A stretch of DNA of 63,306 bases from contig DDTB01000018.1 in assembly GCA_002343985.1 (NCBI GenBank), positions 1 to 63,306 on the forward strand, given 5' to 3'. Under the pieces are notes generated by a model. The model searched no databases and was not told the origin of the DNA. It saw only the letters and a program-made list of their open reading frames with translations. Position 1 is the first letter of the stretch; every line of letters starts with the position of its first letter. Of the stretch, positions 16,959 through 25,619 are shown piece after piece. Made by a program: the position numbers and the translations under genes. The DNA comes from Chitinophagaceae bacterium UBA2375. GTDB taxonomy: Bacteria > Bacteroidota > Bacteroidia > Chitinophagales > Chitinophagaceae.

Positions 16959-17516
16959 TTATGCGTTCACGGATCCTTTCGCAGCCCTGTTGCCCAATGC
17001 CTTTGCATAAGCTTCAGGATTTTCTTTCGGATGCGGGATCAGCAATTCGTTCTTGTTATATATGAATTGTTTGCGCTGGTAGTCGGCCGGCGTAAATGTT
17101 TCACTCAGGTAAATGGCATCTTTCGGACAAGCTTCTTCGCATAATCCGCAAAAGATGCAACGAAGCATATTGATTTCATACTTTGCCGCGTATTTTTCTT
17201 CCTTATACAGGTTTTCTTCTCCAGGCAGGCGTTCCGCGGCTTCCATGGTGATGGCTTCGGCGGGACAAGCTACAGCGCACAATCCACATGCCGTGCAGTT
17301 TTCACGCCCTTCCGCATCACGGTTCAGGATATGCAATCCCCTGAAAACCGGTGAAAAAGGCCGTTGCTTTTCCGGATAATTGATCGTCGGCTTCTTCTTG
17401 AAAATATGGCTGAACGTGATCATCATGCCTTTGAATACCGCGGGCAGGTATAATTTTTCCCAGAAGCTCATGGGCTTCCTGTCTACTGGTAGTGCACGGT
17501 TTGTTAAAGCTTGCAT
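16959..17516 (-). CDS. nuoI: NADH-quinone oxidoreductase subunit I
   Basis: 185 residues. Two ferredoxin motifs, CTACGLCAVACPAEA and CIFCGLCEEACPKDA, bind the [4Fe-4S] clusters N6a and N6b that pass electrons to NuoB near the quinone site. An amphipathic N-terminal helix (FWEKLYLPAVFKGMMITFSH) seats it on the membrane. It lies 40 bases after nuoH and 11 bases before nuoJ. Confidence 0.95.
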   Translation of the reverse strand: MQALTNRALPVDRKPMSFWEKLYLPAVFKGMMITFSHIFKKKPTINYPEKQRPFSPVFRGLHILNRDAEGRENCTACGLCAVACPAEAITMEAAERLPGEENLYKEEKYAAKYEINMLRCIFCGLCEEACPKDAIYLSETFTPADYQRKQFIYNKNELLIPHPKENPEAYAKALGNRAAKGSVNA

Positions 17517-17556
17517 ATAAAAAAGGTTTGCAAAAATAGGGTTTAATGTGCTGCTA

Positions 17557-18597
17557 TTACCGGTCCAGGAACAAAATCACCGCACCTGTGACCAGCATAT
17601 TGAATAAAGCCAGTGGTATCAGGATGCGCCATCCCAGGTGCATCAACTGGTCGTAACGGAAACGCGGGATCGTCCAGCGTACCCACATAAACAAAAACAG
17701 GAAAAACACCACTTTCATCATCAATGCCACCACACCCACAATGGCTGCCACATTGGTTGACAGGTTAGCCTCGTTAACAAAAGGCATATCATACCCGCCA
17801 AAAAACAATGTTGCCATAATCACACTGCTCACAAACATATTGATGTATTCAGAAAACAGGTAAAAGCCAAGTTTCATGGACGAATACTCTGTGTGGTAAC
17901 CGCCAATCAGTTCGTTCTCCGCTTCTGGCAAGTCGAACGGTGTTCGGTTACATTCGGCGAAAGAACAGATCAGGAAAATCAGGAAGCCCAGCGGCTGGTA
18001 AATAATGTTCCATAAGCCGGTTTGTTGCTGAACAACCATTTCTTTCAGGCTTAATGAACCTGTCACCATCAACAAACTGATCAGGGATATACCCATCGCG
18101 AGTTCATAACTGATGATCTGTGAAGCGGCGCGCAATCCACCCAGCAATGAATATTTATTATTACTGGCCCAAGCGCCGATCATGATACCATACACGCCAA
18201 GGCTCACAACACCAAATACATATAAGATACCGATATTGACATCCGCGATTTGCAAACTGATGTCCCTTCCAAACAGGTGCAGTTTATCGCCCCAGGGAAT
18301 CACGGCGCTGGTCATCACAGCCGTCAGCATGGCAAGGGCGGGGCCTAATATGAACAGGAATTTCGAAGAGAAATTCGGGATAATTTCCTCTTTGAAAAAC
18401 AGTTTCAATCCGTCTGCCAGTGGTTGCAACAAACCAAAGGGACCGGCCCTGTTTGGGCCCCTGCGGTCCTGGATGACAGCCGCCACTTTACGTTCGGCAA
18501 AAGTGGTGTACATGGCAACTACCAGCGAAATGCTGACAACGACCACAATCAGGATCAGTTTCTCAATGATTAACGCGGTGTCGATTGATAAAAACAT
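17557..18597 (-). CDS. nuoH: NADH-quinone oxidoreductase subunit H
   Basis: 346 residues with about eight membrane helices. Conserved parts are TTFAERKVAAVIQDRRGPNR, GPFGLLQPLADGLKLFFKE and AECNRTPFDLPEAENELIGG, which form the quinone channel and link it to the proton pumps. It lies 41 bases after nuoG and 40 before nuoI. Confidence 0.96.
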   Translation of the reverse strand: MFLSIDTALIIEKLILIVVVVSISLVVAMYTTFAERKVAAVIQDRRGPNRAGPFGLLQPLADGLKLFFKEEIIPNFSSKFLFILGPALAMLTAVMTSAVIPWGDKLHLFGRDISLQIADVNIGILYVFGVVSLGVYGIMIGAWASNNKYSLLGGLRAASQIISYELAMGISLISLLMVTGSLSLKEMVVQQQTGLWNIIYQPLGFLIFLICSFAECNRTPFDLPEAENELIGGYHTEYSSMKLGFYLFSEYINMFVSSVIMATLFFGGYDMPFVNEANLSTNVAAIVGVVALMMKVVFFLFLFMWVRWTIPRFRYDQLMHLGWRILIPLALFNMLVTGAVILFLDR

Positions 18598-18638
18598 AGT
18601 CTATGCTTGACCGGTAGCCCGGCTGATGAATATTCCTT

Positions 18639-19745
18639 TTACTTTTTAAAATTGTCTGAGTGAGCAGGGCCGTTGAGCTCACTGAGGTGCACACCCGGCT
18701 TGTTCACTTCAGAAACCGAATGGATATCCATCAGTTTCTTAGGTTCCATTCCGTTCATCACTTTCTGCACGGTTTCCTGCGGCATAACCAGTTGGGAATA
18801 CTTGTTCGCGCCGATGACGGAATGCCTGGGTATACTGGTCAGCCCTTCAATGGCCCAATCGCTGGTTTTCTTTTTATCGAATCGGCAGGTATTGCAGATC
18901 CATCCGGGTTTTCCGTCAAAGCTTTGTACTTCGCCCCACTGGTCTTTACGGGCCGTTACCCTGAACACTTCATCACCGCGCAGCCATAAGGTTGCTTTTC
19001 CGCAACAACCGGGTGTCTGGCAATCGCGGTGCGCATCCACAGGTTTGGTAAACCAAACCCTGTTCTTAAACCTGAAAGTTTTATCGGTGAGTGCGCCAAC
19101 CGGGCACACATCAATCATATTGCCACTAAAATCATTGTCGATGGCCTTTGAAATATATGTGGAAATCGCCGCGTGGTCGCCACGGTCAACCACGCCATGT
19201 ACCCTTTTATTGGTGATCTGATCGGCTACGTATGTGCAACGGTAGCAGAGGATGCACCTGGTCATGTGTAACTGGATATACGGGCCGATGTCTTCCTTTT
19301 TAAAAGTTCGGCGGGCAAACTGGTAACGGGTGCCCTCTTTGCCGTGCTCATAGCCAAGGTCCTGCAGGTGGCATTCTCCAGCCTGGTCACATATGGGGCA
19401 ATCCAGGGGATGGTTCAATAATAAAAACTCCACTACGCCATTGCGGGCATCAATCACCCGGTCGCTGGTGATATTCTTCACCACCATACCATCCATAACG
19501 GTAGTACGGCAACTGGCTACCAATTTAGGCATCGGGCGCGGATCTGCTGCTGAACCGGCGGCCACTTCCACAAGACAGGTACGGCATTTACCGCCGCTGC
19601 CTTCAAGTTTGCTGTAATAACACATGGCCGGCGGCGTAACATCACCTCCGATCTGCCTCGCTGCATTTAAGATCGTGGTACCGGGCGCCACATCTATCGT
19701 GATGTTATCGATGGTAACCTTGATCGTTTTTTGTTCTTCTGCCAT
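18639..19745 (-). CDS. nuoG: NADH-quinone oxidoreductase subunit G, short form
   Basis: 368 residues, compared with about 900 in E. coli. It retains the [2Fe-2S] domain (CYYSKLEGSGGKCRTC and CRTT), the HxxxC motif (HPLDCPICDQAGECHLQD), a [4Fe-4S] pair (CILCYRC...VCPVGAL) and the first cluster-binding segment of the molybdopterin-oxidoreductase region (CQTPGCCG...WICNTC). It stops about 90 residues later, so the large molybdopterin-like part is missing. Short NuoG proteins are usual in Bacteroidota, so this is a lineage trait and not a break. It carries electrons from NuoF toward NuoI. It follows nuoF after 109 bases, the widest gap within the operon. Confidence 0.92.
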   Translation of the reverse strand: MAEEQKTIKVTIDNITIDVAPGTTILNAARQIGGDVTPPAMCYYSKLEGSGGKCRTCLVEVAAGSAADPRPMPKLVASCRTTVMDGMVVKNITSDRVIDARNGVVEFLLLNHPLDCPICDQAGECHLQDLGYEHGKEGTRYQFARRTFKKEDIGPYIQLHMTRCILCYRCTYVADQITNKRVHGVVDRGDHAAISTYISKAIDNDFSGNMIDVCPVGALTDKTFRFKNRVWFTKPVDAHRDCQTPGCCGKATLWLRGDEVFRVTARKDQWGEVQSFDGKPGWICNTCRFDKKKTSDWAIEGLTSIPRHSVIGANKYSQLVMPQETVQKVMNGMEPKKLMDIHSVSEVNKPGVHLSELNGPAHSDNFKK

Positions 19746-19854
19746 AATATTTTCATATTAACTGTGAAAGCGCCCAGGTAATAACCGATGAATCATTATC
19801 ACAACAGTAGCTTAACAGTTATTATTTCATTTTCATACGTAACACAAAACCTCA

Positions 19855-21210
19855 TCAAACTTTCTCCGGCACATAAATCGGATCGGCATAATGGGCCAGG
19901 CCATAATTCTGGTTAAGGCAAAGCTCCGGGTTCCTGACATGCCATTCAAATTCATCCCTGAAATGGCGGATCGCAGCGGCAACAGGCCATGCAGCGGCAT
20001 CACCCAGCGGACAAATGGTGTTTCCTTCAATTTTACGCTGGATATCCCAGAGTAAATCGATATCGCTCATTTCGCCCTTACCACTATCAATTTTCTTCAG
20101 GATTTTTTCCATCCAGCCTGTTCCTTCGCGGCAAGGGCTGCATTGACCGCAGCTTTCATGCCTGTAAAACCTGGCAAGCGTATAGGTATGCTTTACGATG
20201 CACTGATCTTCATCCAATACAATGAAACCTCCTGAACCCATCATGGTACCTGTGGCAAATCCGCCATCACTGAGGCTCTCATAATTCATCAATCTTTTTT
20301 CCCCTTTCGCTGTAGTAAGGAGCAGGTTCGCAGGTAAGATCGGAACGGAAGAACCTCCGGGGATACAGGCTTTCAGGCGTTTGCCGTTGGGGATTCCCCC
20401 GCAATATTCATCACTGAAAATGAATTCCTCCACGCTGATCGTCATGTCAATTTCATACACACCCGGCTTGTTGATATTGCCGCAGGCGCTGATGAGTTTG
20501 GTACCTGTAGACTTGCCCACCCCGATTTGCGCATATGCTTCCCCGCCATCGTTGATGATGGGCACTACAGCCGCAAGTGTTTCCACATTGTTAACCACCG
20601 TTGGACATCCCCACAAACCTTTCACAGCAGGGAATGGTGGTTTGATGCGTGGGTTGCCGCGCTTACCTTCAAGCGATTCGAGCAAAGCGGTTTCTTCGCC
20701 GCAGATATAGGCGCCGGCGCCGCGCTGTACATGTATATTGCAATCAAAACCGGAACCCTGGATATTTTTACCCAACCAGCCTTTCTGACGGGCTTCAATG
20801 ATCGCTTCTTCCAAAATATCCGCCACCCAGTCGTACTCACCCCTGATGTAGATATAGCTTGTATTGCTTCCCAGCGCGAAGGATGATACAATCATCCCTT
20901 CAATTAATATATGTGGGATGAATTCCATGAGGTAACGGTCCTTAAACGTACCCGGCTCACTTTCATCCGCATTGCATACCAGGTAACGGGGCACGCCTTC
21001 GGGTTTGGCCAGGAAACTCCATTTCATGCCGGTAGGGAAACCCGCTCCGCCACGGCCCCTCAATCCGCTCTTCTTCACTTCCTCCACGACGGCTTCCGGC
21101 GTCATCTTCAACGCTTTTTCCACGCTGCGGTAGCCGCCTTCCTTCCGGTAGGTTTCATAATACCGGATGCCCGGGATATGTGCTTTGTCTAATAATAATT
21201 TCTTTCCCAT
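19855..21210 (-). CDS. nuoF: NADH-quinone oxidoreductase subunit F
   Basis: 451 residues. GRGGAGFPTGMKW and the following GEYDW segment bind FMN and NADH. RGAGAYICGEETALLESLEG is a family signature, and ESCGQCSPCREG with CPLGD binds [4Fe-4S] cluster N3. It takes hydride from NADH and starts the electron chain of complex I. It starts 28 bases after an NlpE-like lipoprotein gene that separates it from nuoE. Confidence 0.96.
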   Translation of the reverse strand: MGKKLLLDKAHIPGIRYYETYRKEGGYRSVEKALKMTPEAVVEEVKKSGLRGRGGAGFPTGMKWSFLAKPEGVPRYLVCNADESEPGTFKDRYLMEFIPHILIEGMIVSSFALGSNTSYIYIRGEYDWVADILEEAIIEARQKGWLGKNIQGSGFDCNIHVQRGAGAYICGEETALLESLEGKRGNPRIKPPFPAVKGLWGCPTVVNNVETLAAVVPIINDGGEAYAQIGVGKSTGTKLISACGNINKPGVYEIDMTISVEEFIFSDEYCGGIPNGKRLKACIPGGSSVPILPANLLLTTAKGEKRLMNYESLSDGGFATGTMMGSGGFIVLDEDQCIVKHTYTLARFYRHESCGQCSPCREGTGWMEKILKKIDSGKGEMSDIDLLWDIQRKIEGNTICPLGDAAAWPVAAAIRHFRDEFEWHVRNPELCLNQNYGLAHYADPIYVPEKV

Positions 21211-21238
21211 GTATCTGCTCTGATTAAGAGATGGTCCT

Positions 21239-21721
21239 TCAATATTTTATGAGGCCATATTTGCGGGCCATCGGCCCTTTTTGCAAACGCCCCTGTTTAT
21301 CCAGCAACTTCAACTTGCCGGCCAGCAGCAAAAAACGGTTTTGGCCTTCCGGCTGCCCTTCCAGCGTTACCTGCATTTGCTTGTTCACGCTGTACCTGCC
21401 TTTTTCCGCGACTTGTTTATCCGTTCCCGCCTGCTTACGGTTAAGGATAAACGATCCGTCAGTTTTTAACTCCAGCTCAGCTTCCGAATCCGGGCAACCT
21501 GAACAAGGCAATAATCCCTTGTAATTGCCCGCTACTGATACCGCCTGCATCATTACCGAACTGTCACTAACGGTAGCGGATACACGATTCGAAGCGGTAT
21601 CTTTATTCGCCACTGGCGCTTCATCCCTGAACCCTTCATTCACGTCTGTATCCTGTTCGTTCTTACCCGATCCGCAACCCAACCCTGCACATAATAAAAA
21701 GCAAAACAATACCTGTTTCAT
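21239..21721 (-). CDS. NlpE-like lipoprotein inside the nuo operon
   Basis: 160 residues from ATG 21721; a longer GTG frame would overlap nuoE. The N-terminus is a lipoprotein signal, MKQVLFCFLLCAGLGC, with lipid attachment at the cysteine in GLGC. The body matches the NlpE N-terminal domain pattern: GNYKGLLPCSGCPDSEAELELKTDG. NlpE in E. coli is an outer-membrane lipoprotein that senses copper and surface contact; Bacteroidota homologues often consist of this domain only. The CSGC pair could bind metal. It is 5 bases after nuoE and 28 before nuoF, hence in the same transcript. Why it sits between two subunits of the NADH module is unknown. Confidence 0.85.
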   Translation of the reverse strand: MKQVLFCFLLCAGLGCGSGKNEQDTDVNEGFRDEAPVANKDTASNRVSATVSDSSVMMQAVSVAGNYKGLLPCSGCPDSEAELELKTDGSFILNRKQAGTDKQVAEKGRYSVNKQMQVTLEGQPEGQNRFLLLAGKLKLLDKQGRLQKGPMARKYGLIKY

Positions 21722-21726
21722 AATCC

Positions 21727-22218
21727 TTAATTCGCTTTTGCCCTGCACTCATCAATGATCGCATCTACCTTTTCGCGTGTCAGGTGCTCACGATAATGTT
21801 TGCCCAACTGCATCATAGGCGCATAGCCGCATGCCCCGAGGCATTCCACGGTTTTCAGCGTAAACATCCCGTCGGCTGTGGTTTCACCCACACCTATGTT
21901 TAATTTTTGCCTGATGTAATCAATGATATCATCGCTTCCGTTCAGCATGCAGGGCCCTGTCTGGCAAACTTCAAACACATATTTACCCACGGGTTTGAGG
22001 TTGTACATGCTGTAGAAACTGGCCACTTCGTACACTTCAATAGGCTCAATCTTCAGGAGACCTGCCACATAATCCATAACGGGAACATCAAGCCAGCCGC
22101 CAAACTCAAGCTGCGCGAGGTGAAGAACGGGTAATAGCGCGCTCTTCTGTTTGCCTTCGGGATAGCGGGCCACGATCTCGTTCACTTTGGCCAGGCTTTG
22201 TTCACTAAACTGTATCAT
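21727..22218 (-). CDS. nuoE: NADH-quinone oxidoreductase subunit E
   Basis: 163 residues of the thioredoxin-like [2Fe-2S] family. The four cluster cysteines lie in CQTGPC and CLGAC. It forms the NADH-oxidising module of complex I with NuoF and holds cluster N1a. It is 66 bases after nuoD and is followed 5 bases later by a lipoprotein gene. Confidence 0.95.
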   Translation of the reverse strand: MIQFSEQSLAKVNEIVARYPEGKQKSALLPVLHLAQLEFGGWLDVPVMDYVAGLLKIEPIEVYEVASFYSMYNLKPVGKYVFEVCQTGPCMLNGSDDIIDYIRQKLNIGVGETTADGMFTLKTVECLGACGYAPMMQLGKHYREHLTREKVDAIIDECRAKAN

Positions 22219-22284
22219 ACGTTTCTCTCAAATATTTTGTTCAACAAGGATAGCCACAGGTTATGCAGCCATTCAAATGATGCA

Positions 22285-23505
22285 TCAGGCATCCAGTTCA
22301 CCGGCAATCAGGTTCAGGCTGCTCATGGTGATAACGGCGTCGCTCAACATGCCCCCCTTGATCAATTCGGGATATGCCTGGTAGTATATAAAACATGGGC
22401 GCCTGAAATGCAGCCTGTACGGGGTTCGACCGCCATCGCTGATCAGGTAAAAGCCCAGTTCGCCATTGGCACCTTCCACTGCAGAATAAATTTCCCCTGC
22501 AGGCATCTCAATTTCACCCATGATGATTTTGAAATGATATATCAGGGCTTCCATCTTCGTGTACACATCCTGTTTAGGTGGCAGGTAATATGCCGGTGTG
22601 TCGGCATGATACACTTCGGCATCAGCGCCTTTGAATGACTGCACTTTTTCATATGCCTGGCGGATGATGCCCAGGCTCTGCCACATCTCCTGGTTGCGGA
22701 CCAGGAACCGGTCGTAACAATCACCGGTGCTTCCTACAGGTATCGTAAAATTAAATTCTTCGTAACTGCTGTATGGCGCATGTACTCGTACATCGTAATC
22801 TACGCCCGCGGCGCGCAGGTTCGGACCTGTGAATCCGTAGTTCAATGCCCTTTCCGCGGCAATTGGGCCCACACCAATGGTGCGTTCCATAAAAATGCGG
22901 TTGCGGGTAAAGAGGTTTTCAAACTCTTTCAACTGGGCAGGGTATTCTTTCAGGAATTTCTCCAGTTTTTCGAATGCGGCATTCGTGAAATTGCGCTCAA
23001 AACCGCCAATACGGCCAATATTCGTAGTCAGACGGGATCCGCATACTTCCTCATAAATTTCATATATCAGTTCACGGTACTGCATCAGGTACAAGAAGCC
23101 AGAATACGCGCCGCTGTCTACACCAACAATAGAGTTACAAATCAGGTGGTCGCTGATGCGGGCCAGTTCCATAATGATGATGCGCAGGTAATCGACCCTC
23201 TTGGGTGTTTGTACACCCAGCAGCCTTTCGCAGGTGATATGCCAGCCCATGTTGTTGATGGGCGATGAGCAATAATTCAGCCTGTCGGTGAGCGGGGTGA
23301 TTTGATAGAGCGGCCTGCGTTCAGCGATTTTTTCAAACGCGCGGTGAATATAGCCCACAGTAGATGTGGCTTTCATGATGCGTTCGCCGTCGAGTTCAAG
23401 GATATTCTGAAACACGCCATGCGTAGCCGGGTGCGTAGGGCCCAGGTTTAGCGTGTTGGTTTGCTTTTCAATGCTTCCTTCCGGTAACAGTATATGTTCG
23501 TTCAT
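22285..23505 (-). CDS. nuoD: NADH-quinone oxidoreductase subunit D
   Basis: 406 residues from ATG 23505; a longer frame starts with TTG at 23520, which is less likely. Family motifs are LNLGPTHPATHGVFQNILEL, GYIHRAFEKIAERR and, near the end, GRTPYRLHFRRPCF. It is the 49-kDa subunit that forms the quinone pocket with NuoB. NuoC and NuoD are separate genes here, with an 83-residue membrane protein gene between them. Confidence 0.95.
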   Translation of the reverse strand: MNEHILLPEGSIEKQTNTLNLGPTHPATHGVFQNILELDGERIMKATSTVGYIHRAFEKIAERRPLYQITPLTDRLNYCSSPINNMGWHITCERLLGVQTPKRVDYLRIIIMELARISDHLICNSIVGVDSGAYSGFLYLMQYRELIYEIYEEVCGSRLTTNIGRIGGFERNFTNAAFEKLEKFLKEYPAQLKEFENLFTRNRIFMERTIGVGPIAAERALNYGFTGPNLRAAGVDYDVRVHAPYSSYEEFNFTIPVGSTGDCYDRFLVRNQEMWQSLGIIRQAYEKVQSFKGADAEVYHADTPAYYLPPKQDVYTKMEALIYHFKIIMGEIEMPAGEIYSAVEGANGELGFYLISDGGRTPYRLHFRRPCFIYYQAYPELIKGGMLSDAVITMSSLNLIAGELDA

Positions 23506-23528
23506 AGCATGTACCGCCAAGCGGTTGA

Positions 23529-23780
23529 TTATGGTTTCACCTGGCCATCAACGCTACCGTTTTCGTGTAGCCGTGGCCGTATGAACCTTTGATAAATGAT
23601 CGTCAGTTTCTCCGCCAGTAAGATCGAAAATAAGACCACCTGGCTCCACTTCATAAATATTTTAAAATTCCTGTCCTTATGTCCTACTGGCACTTCATAC
23701 CAGAGAACAAGTGTCAGGATCACAAAAGCCAGCAATAAAGCAGATCCAATCACTCCATATCTTTTCATGAATGCCTTCAT
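23529..23780 (-). CDS. Small two-helix membrane protein between nuoC and nuoD
   Basis: 83 residues with two predicted membrane helices, VIGSALLLAFVILTLVLWY and a weaker WSQVVLFSILLAEKLTIIY, and a polar tail. I do not recognise the family. It starts 11 bases after nuoC and ends 23 bases before the nuoD start, so it is surely cotranscribed with complex I. It could be a lineage-specific accessory or assembly protein; nothing in the sequence shows this directly. Confidence 0.75.
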   Translation of the reverse strand: MKAFMKRYGVIGSALLLAFVILTLVLWYEVPVGHKDRNFKIFMKWSQVVLFSILLAEKLTIIYQRFIRPRLHENGSVDGQVKP

Positions 23781-23791
23781 TGCTTGATATT

Positions 23792-24304
23792 TTAATAAGT
23801 ACCCCTGCCAAACATTTCATCGTCTTTATCGATACGCGTCTGGTCTTCCACCGGGTATTCTTTCCTTAATGGGAAATAATCCATTTCATCCACATTCAGC
23901 ACCCTGATCAAATTGGGGTGGCCAATAAAATTCACACCAAAGAAATCATAAGTTTCACGTTCCATCCAATTGGCCGTCTGGTAGAGCGATGTAGCGCTGA
24001 ACACATCCGGCGATTGTATATCTGTGTATACCTTAAACCTTATCCGCACATTATCACGCATATTATGCAGGTGGTACACCACGCAAAGTTCCTCGCCCTT
24101 CCTGTCAGGAAAATGAACAGCCTGTAAATCAGTCAGGAAGCGGAATCCGAGGGTTTCATCATCATACAGGTGCTGCAGGATTTTCAGGTTGAGTTCTTTG
24201 GGCGCCGTAAATGTGAGCATGCCATATGGCTCCTGCCAGTCGGTTAACGCATCCCCGAATTTCTCCGTAAGTTTTTCCCTGATGATATCGTTCGTTAAAG
24301 CCAT
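23792..24304 (-). CDS. nuoC: NADH-quinone oxidoreductase subunit C
   Basis: 170 residues of the 30-kDa subunit family. The signature ERETYDFFGVNFIGHPNLIRVL is complete, followed by FPLRKEYPVED. NuoC is a structural subunit of the hydrophilic arm near NuoD. It lies 16 bases after nuoB. Confidence 0.94.
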   Translation of the reverse strand: MALTNDIIREKLTEKFGDALTDWQEPYGMLTFTAPKELNLKILQHLYDDETLGFRFLTDLQAVHFPDRKGEELCVVYHLHNMRDNVRIRFKVYTDIQSPDVFSATSLYQTANWMERETYDFFGVNFIGHPNLIRVLNVDEMDYFPLRKEYPVEDQTRIDKDDEMFGRGTY

Positions 24305-24320
24305 GGATAAAAATTAATGT

Positions 24321-24884
24321 TTATTGGATTCCGTATCCTGCCAGGAGATCGCGGTATTGATCGCTGTTCCTGCGGCGCAAGCCTTCCTTATCAACCAGTT
24401 CCTGGATCTTCATGAAACCGTCGAGGATGGCTTCCGGCCTGGGGGGGCAACCGGGTACATACACATCCACCGGAATCACCTGGTCAATGCCCTGTAACAC
24501 GGAATAACTGTCGAATATTCCTCCACTGCTCGCACAGGCGCCAACGGCCATTACCCAGCGGGGCTCGGCCATTTGCAGGTACACCTGCTTTAACACAGGC
24601 CCCATTTTTTTCGCGATGGTACCCATCACCATCAAAAGGTCGCACTGGCGTGGCGAGAATCCCACACGCTCTGAACCAAACCTGGCCAGGTCGTAGTGGC
24701 TGGCCATGGTAGCCATGAATTCAATACCGCAGCAACTGGTGGCAAAAGGCAGGGGCCAGATCGAGTTCTTCCGCGCCAGGCTCACTACTTTTTCAAAGTT
24801 TGTAGCCATGAAACCCTCTCCCATGTACCCTTCCGGGATCCCCTGGAATTTGACAGTATTATTGAATTGAACGGGACGTGACAT
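24321..24884 (-). CDS. nuoB: NADH-quinone oxidoreductase subunit B
   Basis: 187 residues from ATG 24884; a TTG start at 24926 is possible but adds a polar leader not seen in the family. The cluster N2 ligands are visible in SCCGIEFMAT (adjacent cysteines), GACASSGG and VPGCPPRPE. It passes electrons to quinone. It lies 87 bases after nuoA. Confidence 0.95.
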   Translation of the reverse strand: MSRPVQFNNTVKFQGIPEGYMGEGFMATNFEKVVSLARKNSIWPLPFATSCCGIEFMATMASHYDLARFGSERVGFSPRQCDLLMVMGTIAKKMGPVLKQVYLQMAEPRWVMAVGACASSGGIFDSYSVLQGIDQVIPVDVYVPGCPPRPEAILDGFMKIQELVDKEGLRRRNSDQYRDLLAGYGIQ

Positions 24885-24971
24885 ATTTAAACTTGTAATT
24901 TTTTGATGGGAACTTTTTTGTAACAACAGTTTTTAGCTTTGTTGGTTGAACAAAAGCCCAAACTTTGGCGC

Positions 24972-25364
24972 TTATTCTTCCCACTTTAATGCGCCCTTTT
25001 TGAAAATGTAAATGAAGCCTGAAAGGAAAAGGCTGACAAACATGACAACCGCCAGGAACCCTTCCCAGCCCAATTCCCTGAAATTTACCGCATATGGATA
25101 AAAGAAAATCACTTCCACATCGAACAGCACGAATAAAATCGCTACCAGGAAGTATTTGATGGCCATTGGCTGACGGGCATTACCCCTGATTTCAATACCA
25201 CTTTCGAAGTTTTGGAGCTTATCGGCGGTTTTACGCTTGGGCCCCAGGAAATCGGAACCAATGATAATGGTGGCTACCAGGCCAATAGCAAAAATGATTT
25301 GCAGTGCAATAGGTAAATAACTTACGGCTGTTCCCGAATCCGCCTGTAGAAAGTGGAAAAGCAT
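24972..25364 (-). CDS. nuoA: NADH-quinone oxidoreductase subunit A, first gene of the operon
   Basis: 130 residues from ATG 25364. A frame from TTG 25418 is also open, but a promoter -7 box lies at 25396-25389, downstream of that TTG, so a transcript from it could only use the ATG. The protein has three membrane helices; the family pattern KLQNFESGIEIRGNARQPMAIKYFLVAILFVLFDVE is normal, including the acidic residues of the proton path. It opens the 14-gene complex I operon. Confidence 0.93.
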   Translation of the reverse strand: MLFHFLQADSGTAVSYLPIALQIIFAIGLVATIIIGSDFLGPKRKTADKLQNFESGIEIRGNARQPMAIKYFLVAILFVLFDVEVIFFYPYAVNFRELGWEGFLAVVMFVSLFLSGFIYIFKKGALKWEE

Positions 25365-25388
25365 ATCGGTATTGAATTTAATTGGGGG

Positions 25389-25418
25389 CAAAAATAAGGC
25401 AGCACCGGTAATATACAA
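25389..25418 (-). promoter_or_regulatory. Promoter of the nuo operon
   Basis: On the minus strand, TTG at 25418-25416 and TATTTTTG at 25396-25389 are separated by 19 bases, fitting the Bacteroidota -33/-7 pattern (TTTG, 19-20 bases, TAnnTTTG). Transcription would begin near 25385, about 20 bases before the nuoA ATG at 25364. Confidence 0.65.
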
Positions 25419-25570
25419 TGCTGATAAACAAAATAAACATCGGGCCCGGCATATTGTGCGAAAAGGCCCTGAATAAAACTTTCACCATGTTTTTGATTGC
25501 ATCTCAGGTGGCATGCAACCTGCCTTTTGATCCATGTTTGAAAACATGCCATCATTTGTCATCAACATAT

Positions 25571-25597
25571 AAAAAAAGTCCGTTCAGGGAACGGACT
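25571..25597 (-). terminator. Terminator of the TonB-PstS-TPR operon
   Basis: A perfect 8-bp stem, AGTCCGTT at 25577-25584 against AACGGACT at 25590-25597, with a 5-base loop and seven T residues on the minus strand, 23 bases past the stop of the TPR gene. Confidence 0.85.
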
Positions 25598-25619
25598 CTA
25601 AAATATAAGCATTTGATTA

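Noticed and set aside
18639..19745. nuoG as a truncated pseudogene
   Set aside because: Short NuoG proteins are the normal form in Bacteroidota, and all expected cluster ligands are present.
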